Positions 60,973 to 64,000 of a stretch of 64,000 nucleotides of DNA are shown here, piece after piece. This DNA comes from Chryseobacterium vrystaatense. Lineage in GTDB: Bacteria; Bacteroidota; Bacteroidia; Flavobacteriales; Weeksellaceae. Position numbers and translations under genes: made by a program. Under the pieces are notes generated by a model that was given only the letters and a program-made list of their open reading frames with translations, made no database searches and was not told where the DNA came from. Numbering within the stretch: the stretch's first letter is position 1; each line of letters opens with the position of its first letter. Location: assembly GCF_000737765.1 (NCBI RefSeq), contig NZ_JPRI01000013.1, forward strand, positions 1 to 64,000, given 5' to 3'.

Positions 60973-61542
60973 ATGAAATATTTTATGCAATATCAAAGCA
61001 TCGATAAATTACTTCTTAGTGCTTGCTTCTTCTTTGCATCCTTCCTGTGCTATTCTCAAAATTATCCTTTGAAATTTGGTATTAAGGCTGGATGGAACTA
61101 TTCTAATGTAAATGCCATCGATGAAATAGGAGAACGTTCGGGATATCTAAGTAACGGAGGGGAATTATTTGGAGGGATAGCTTTAGAAAAACAAATTTCA
61201 AAAAAAACATACATTCAAACCAGTTTTCTGGTTTCGTACACTGATAGAGTCACTTTTTTAGAGTTACCTCTTTATTATAAATACAATTTTTATAAAAAGT
61301 TCTCTTTGCTGGCAGGTCCAAAATTAAACTATATTCCAGACGATGAAATAAGTCAGCCATATGATTTTAAGAGAAGAGTAGGAATAAGTGGTGATTTAGG
61401 GATAGATTACAAAATATCAAATCATTTTATTATTGAGGGTACCGTTTCTAAAGGCTTTACTAAACAGTATGATGATCTCATTCTAACGTATTATGATGCC
61501 AAAAGAAATGTTTACAGATTGGGCGTAGCCTATTATTTTTAG
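60973..61542 (+). CDS. PorT-like outer-membrane beta-barrel protein
   Basis: This encodes about 189 residues from ATG 60973; the upstream extension uses a TTG. The signal peptide ends 'FLCYSQ'. The rest is a PorT/outer-membrane beta-barrel (OMP_b-brl_2-like) protein: 'LKFGIKAGWNYSNVNA', 'GGIALEKQISKKTYIQTSFL', 'FLELPLYYKYNFYKKFSLLA', 'RLGVAYYF' with C-terminal Phe. The 'LELPLYYKY' and 'GPKLNY' segments are typical of the family. It lies 96 bp after the previous barrel gene and is probably co-transcribed with it. Confidence 0.8.
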   Translation: MKYFMQYQSIDKLLLSACFFFASFLCYSQNYPLKFGIKAGWNYSNVNAIDEIGERSGYLSNGGELFGGIALEKQISKKTYIQTSFLVSYTDRVTFLELPLYYKYNFYKKFSLLAGPKLNYIPDDEISQPYDFKRRVGISGDLGIDYKISNHFIIEGTVSKGFTKQYDDLILTYYDAKRNVYRLGVAYYF

Positions 61543-61835
61543 CCCGTTCGAAATTAAAAATTCAATTAAACTTTCCTTTAATAATAAAATTTTAAAAGTG
61601 TAGATAAGTAAGATGGTAATTTTAATCTTTATTTTTAAAAATTTAAAGTGTTAAAAAAACCGACAAATAAATACCGAAATGAGAAAAATTGCTACTCTGA
61701 AGGTGACATTTGTTTTCGTTCTGATTCATTAAAATTGACAGAGTAAATCCGAATTTAATATAATCCGAATTATGTAAATCATTTAGAAGGTCGTTTTGTA
61801 ACATTATCTAATGAGAATTCTAATCACCAAATAAT
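61543..61835. other. gap with a degenerate direct repeat
   Basis: AT-rich, with no gene. It holds GGTCGTTTTGTAACATTATC at 61789-61808, a weak match to the module direct repeat, and leads into the terminator of the minus-strand gene. Confidence 0.45.
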
Positions 61836-61866
61836 AAAGCGTCTGAAATTTCACGACGCTTTTGTT
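61836..61866. terminator. rho-independent terminator
   Basis: AAAGCGTC (61836-61843) pairs with GACGCTTT (61855-61862), with T-rich flanks, between the convergent genes ending at 61542 and 61896. Confidence 0.75.
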
Positions 61867-61895
61867 TATTATAAAATGCAGTTCTTTTTTAAAGA

Positions 61896-62441
61896 TTAAT
61901 CAACCGAAAATTCTGTTCTCCCATCATCTAAGTTATTGTCCTTGATATTTGTTGTGACGTTAATGAGAGCACAGTTAAAATCATTCTCGCCGAGATCTCG
62001 GAAAGTTGCCATTGATTCAAAAGAGTAAATTCCCACCCGATTTAATTTGATGCTTATTTCCAGCTCATATGAATCGGTAGCATTATTGTAAACCGGTTTA
62101 AATCTTGTGTCGTCCACCTTGTCACCCTTTAGAAAAATGACCGTGTTGCCCTTGAAGAGTTCAGATAAATTGACTAGCAACAGGCCGGAGTTTAGTTTTG
62201 TTTCCTCATAAATATCAACTTGTTTTCCACTCATTGAGAGTTTTGACTTGACTGCAAATTTAAAATTTACTGTCTCGCCTTGATCATATTTAATTTTACC
62301 GGGCAACAATTCACAAAGATTATCTTCAATGGTATAACGGGTATATGTATCACAGGGACCACCGCGTCCATCTTCACACTGCATCATAAGAGGAACCAAA
62401 AAGATGGAGAAAAACACATTTAAAAAGGATAATTTAAGCAT
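61896..62441 (-). CDS. lipoprotein of unknown function
   Basis: This 181-residue protein has a hydrophobic N-terminus with the lipobox-like 'PLMMQCEDGRGG' (Cys22). The mature part has paired Cys ('GGPCDTYTRY', 'DNLCELLPG') and a beta-sandwich-like pattern ('YDQGETVNFKFAVKSKL', 'VIFLKGDKVDDTRFKP', 'VGIYSFESMATFRDLG'). It ends 'TEFSVD'. It is probably an outer-membrane-anchored periplasmic or surface protein. No family recognised. Confidence 0.68.
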   Translation of the reverse strand: MLKLSFLNVFFSIFLVPLMMQCEDGRGGPCDTYTRYTIEDNLCELLPGKIKYDQGETVNFKFAVKSKLSMSGKQVDIYEETKLNSGLLLVNLSELFKGNTVIFLKGDKVDDTRFKPVYNNATDSYELEISIKLNRVGIYSFESMATFRDLGENDFNCALINVTTNIKDNNLDDGRTEFSVD

Positions 62442-62503
62442 ATAGTATTTTTAAGTTCGTTCCCGAGTAGTTTTTAATATCATGCAAATTATTTTACTGC
62501 TAA

Positions 62504-62531
62504 AAAATCACTCCGAGTTTGGAGTGATTTT
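62504..62531 (-). terminator. terminator of the T9SS cargo gene
   Basis: AAAATCACTCC (62504-62514) pairs with GGAGTGATTTT (62521-62531). On the minus strand it is followed by a T-run. Confidence 0.85.
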
Positions 62532-62548
62532 AAAATCAAAGTAAGATG

Positions 62549-63436
62549 TTATTTTTTGCTAAATTTTGCACTAAAAGTTGATTGTTTCGTTTTTACTTTT
62601 ATAATGTACGTCGCTGTTTTTAAAAATGATACAGAGATTTCATTTTTTCCTGACCTATCTCTTATTACCAATTTTCCGGATAGATCATAAATTTCAACAT
62701 CTTCTATATTTTCTTTTGTAAGAATATGTAAGTAATCAGTAGTGGGATTAGGATATACATTGAGGTGATTAACTTGAGAAATTTCTGCTGTCGAAAGATT
62801 ATCAGCATTTAGGATTTTGATGTTATCAACTGTAAATCCCGAATCGAAATCATCATAAGCAAAATCAATGACTTGGAAACCCGTAGTTGTGGTCAGGAAA
62901 TTTTTACTGCCAAGTGAAGTGTTATTAAGGAAATATTGTACAGAGTGATTTGTCATATCGACGACCATTTTAAAATTGTACCAGGTATTAGGGGTTACAT
63001 CAATAGAGGTTTCTATTGCATCATCAATGATACCGTCGTAAATCGCCACATTACCCTGCTCGTAATTGATAACAAAAGCAGCTAATATTGTATTTGAATT
63101 ATCCCTAACTGCGATAAAATAGTCTGATTCATCAAGAGCGGATATCTTATAGTCAAAGGAAAATTCTGTTTTATTAAAACCAACAACGTTCTTTCTAATT
63201 CCGCCATCATCAAAACTGTTTGTTCCCAAAACATTCGCTGAGTTTGTACCCAATGTAGAGGTAGTGTTAATAATCGTTGCTGTGTTGGGGGTAGTGGTTC
63301 CGTAATAACTCCAGCCCTGTTGATTGTTGATTTCTCCTAAAGTGTAGCCTTCAGCAGACTCAAAAGAAATGTTTTGGCCGTAAGCAGCTAAACTTAGACC
63401 TAGACTCAAAGCAGTAAATAGTAATTTAAATTTCAT
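62549..63436 (-). CDS. type IX secretion cargo, concanavalin-like domain plus sorting domain
   Basis: This 295-residue protein has a signal peptide (1-20, 'MKFKLLFTALSLGLSLAAYG'). A central beta-sandwich at about 22-210 resembles laminin G/concanavalin-type domains ('FSFDYKISALDESDYFIAVR', 'VTPNTWYNFKMVVDMTNHSV'). The C-terminal type A T9SS sorting domain at about 220-295 has 'NVYPNPTTDYLHI', 'EIYDLSGKLVIRD' and 'TATYIIKVKTKQSTFSAKF'. It is exported and probably attached to the cell surface or released. The binding target is unknown. Its promoter region runs into direct-repeat copy 6. Confidence 0.9.
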   Translation of the reverse strand: MKFKLLFTALSLGLSLAAYGQNISFESAEGYTLGEINNQQGWSYYGTTTPNTATIINTTSTLGTNSANVLGTNSFDDGGIRKNVVGFNKTEFSFDYKISALDESDYFIAVRDNSNTILAAFVINYEQGNVAIYDGIIDDAIETSIDVTPNTWYNFKMVVDMTNHSVQYFLNNTSLGSKNFLTTTTGFQVIDFAYDDFDSGFTVDNIKILNADNLSTAEISQVNHLNVYPNPTTDYLHILTKENIEDVEIYDLSGKLVIRDRSGKNEISVSFLKTATYIIKVKTKQSTFSAKFSKK

Positions 63437-63853
63437 AAGTTTTGTTTAATTTATAAAAATATATATAGAACAATTGGACACTTAAGATTATGCTCATATT
63501 ATAATACACAAGAAATTTTGTTCATTTTGGTATTAATATTCCTGTTATACTCCATCTTTGTTAAAACGTTGCTGGACATTCATAAATGAGGAATTTTTTG
63601 TAGTACTAAGTGTGTTAATTTTCAGCGATAAAACTAATAAAATATTTCATATTCTAAAGAATTTCTTTTTCATCAGATAAGTCACTTGATTGATTGTGAA
63701 TTATAGTTAATCTTGACGGTGACTCACGGACTTTATGTAGTATTTTACGTGTGGAACATTATTCCTCATATATAAATAAAAGTCATATTTCCATTGAATA
63801 GTTGCTGTGATTTTTCATGTAATTTTACTATGATTTCTCTAATAATAAAATTG
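63437..63853. other. gap upstream of the T9SS cargo gene
   Basis: AT-rich intergenic stretch with no supported gene. It should contain the promoter of the minus-strand gene. Confidence 0.5.
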
Positions 63854-63875
63854 ATCGTTTTTTGAGACTTTATTT
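63854..63875 (+). repeat. module direct repeat, copy 6
   Basis: ATCGTTTTTTGAGACTTTAT, 24 bp before the folded element at the window end. Confidence 0.85.
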
Positions 63876-63898
63876 GATCTAGAACGTTTCGGGGCTCC

Positions 63899-64000
63899 TT
63901 TGCGATGGTGGGGCATTCGAAGCACAAATCTTCAATTTTGAACAAAATTTGAACCGAAGAACTGCCGTTGAACTTTGCAGTTTCGCCCCACTATTGCAAA
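63899..64000. repeat. folded inverted repeat at the window edge
   Basis: TTTGCGATGGTGGGGC (63899-63914) is nearly complementary to GCCCCACTATTGCAAA (63985-64000), with two mismatches. The 70 bases between contain a further imperfect stem (CTTCAATTTTG with CAAAATTTGAA). It is GC-richer than its surroundings and resembles an integron attC-like or REP-like element, but the canonical attC core bases are not clear and the right side is outside the window. Confidence 0.55.

Noticed and set aside
61679..61732. 17-residue frame (MRKIATLKVTF...) in the gap after the PorT-like gene
   Set aside because: It is too short to judge and carries no regulatory codon run or following terminator, unlike the ilv leaders.
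63881..64000. Calling the end structure a true integron attC site
   Set aside because: The fold is suggestive, but the canonical RYYYAAC/GTTRRRY core pair is not clear, no integrase is in the window and the element is cut by the window edge.

Overview
The window looks like accessory DNA of a Bacteroidota bacterium, most likely a Flavobacteriia member near Chryseobacterium/Elizabethkingia. The DNA is AT-rich with weak ribosome binding sites. It has TAnnTTTG-type -7 promoter boxes, a GLPGLI-family protein, SusC/RagA-like TonB receptors, a type IX secretion C-terminal domain, an RteC protein and a YWFCY/TraG conjugation ATPase. The genus is inferred from family content only. The window is a mosaic of replication, mobilisation and transposition modules, either a large plasmid or an integrated plasmid/ICE composite.

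Layout. (1) 1-158: end of an IS5-like transposase. (2) 0.4-11.2 kb: a mobilisable plasmid backbone with lipoprotein, relaxase and MobC, an oriT-like region, a DUF1016 nuclease, a zinc-module Vsr-like nuclease, a strongly folded intergenic element, a 21-bp iteron array, RepB-type initiator, Toprim-like protein, a duplicated-domain ParB substitute and ParA. Copies of the iteron are embedded inside the coding genes. (3) 11.97-19.77 kb: a complete Tn3-family transposon with 50-bp inverted repeats, tnpR and tnpA. It carries three passenger genes: a small secreted Cys-containing protein, a GLPGLI protein and a TonB receptor. It abuts a truncated gene. (4) 19.95-20.65 kb: a second iteron array (CAAACATTCAGCA) with the C-terminal remnant of its probable rep gene, cut by an IS21 element (20.65-23.24 kb). 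(5) 23.3-42.0 kb: a traG/mobC gene broken by one missing base, then an ilvE-D-B-N-C-A operon preceded by two tandem isoleucine-rich leader peptides each with its own terminator. After these come a DUF420 membrane protein, two TonB receptors flanking a LytS/LytTR pair, and a short RteC protein. (6) 42.0-45.3 kb: a 42-bp tandem-repeat gene and a CBASS anti-phage operon (CD-NTase, E2-like protein, HNH-SAVED effector). (7) 45.6-49.4 kb: small accessory genes, a HigBA toxin-antitoxin pair and a lone polymerase with family-A-like motifs. (8) 49.5-64 kb: a decapitated serine recombinase followed by gene groups separated by six copies of a roughly 20-bp direct repeat. These groups hold an RsbQ hydrolase/PAS kinase/response regulator module, lectin/adhesin-like and other secreted proteins, an alpha/beta hydrolase, outer-membrane barrels, lipoproteins and a T9SS cargo protein.

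How the parts fit: region 2 supplies replication, partition and mobilisation, and regions 4-5 carry the remains of a second replicon and a conjugative element. The ilv cluster is a complete isoleucine/valine block with classical attenuation signals. CBASS and HigBA are defence/stability cargo. The most unusual structures are the iterons written through coding sequence in several reading frames, the direct-repeat-bounded modules at the right end, the double attenuator, and the orphan family-A-like polymerase.
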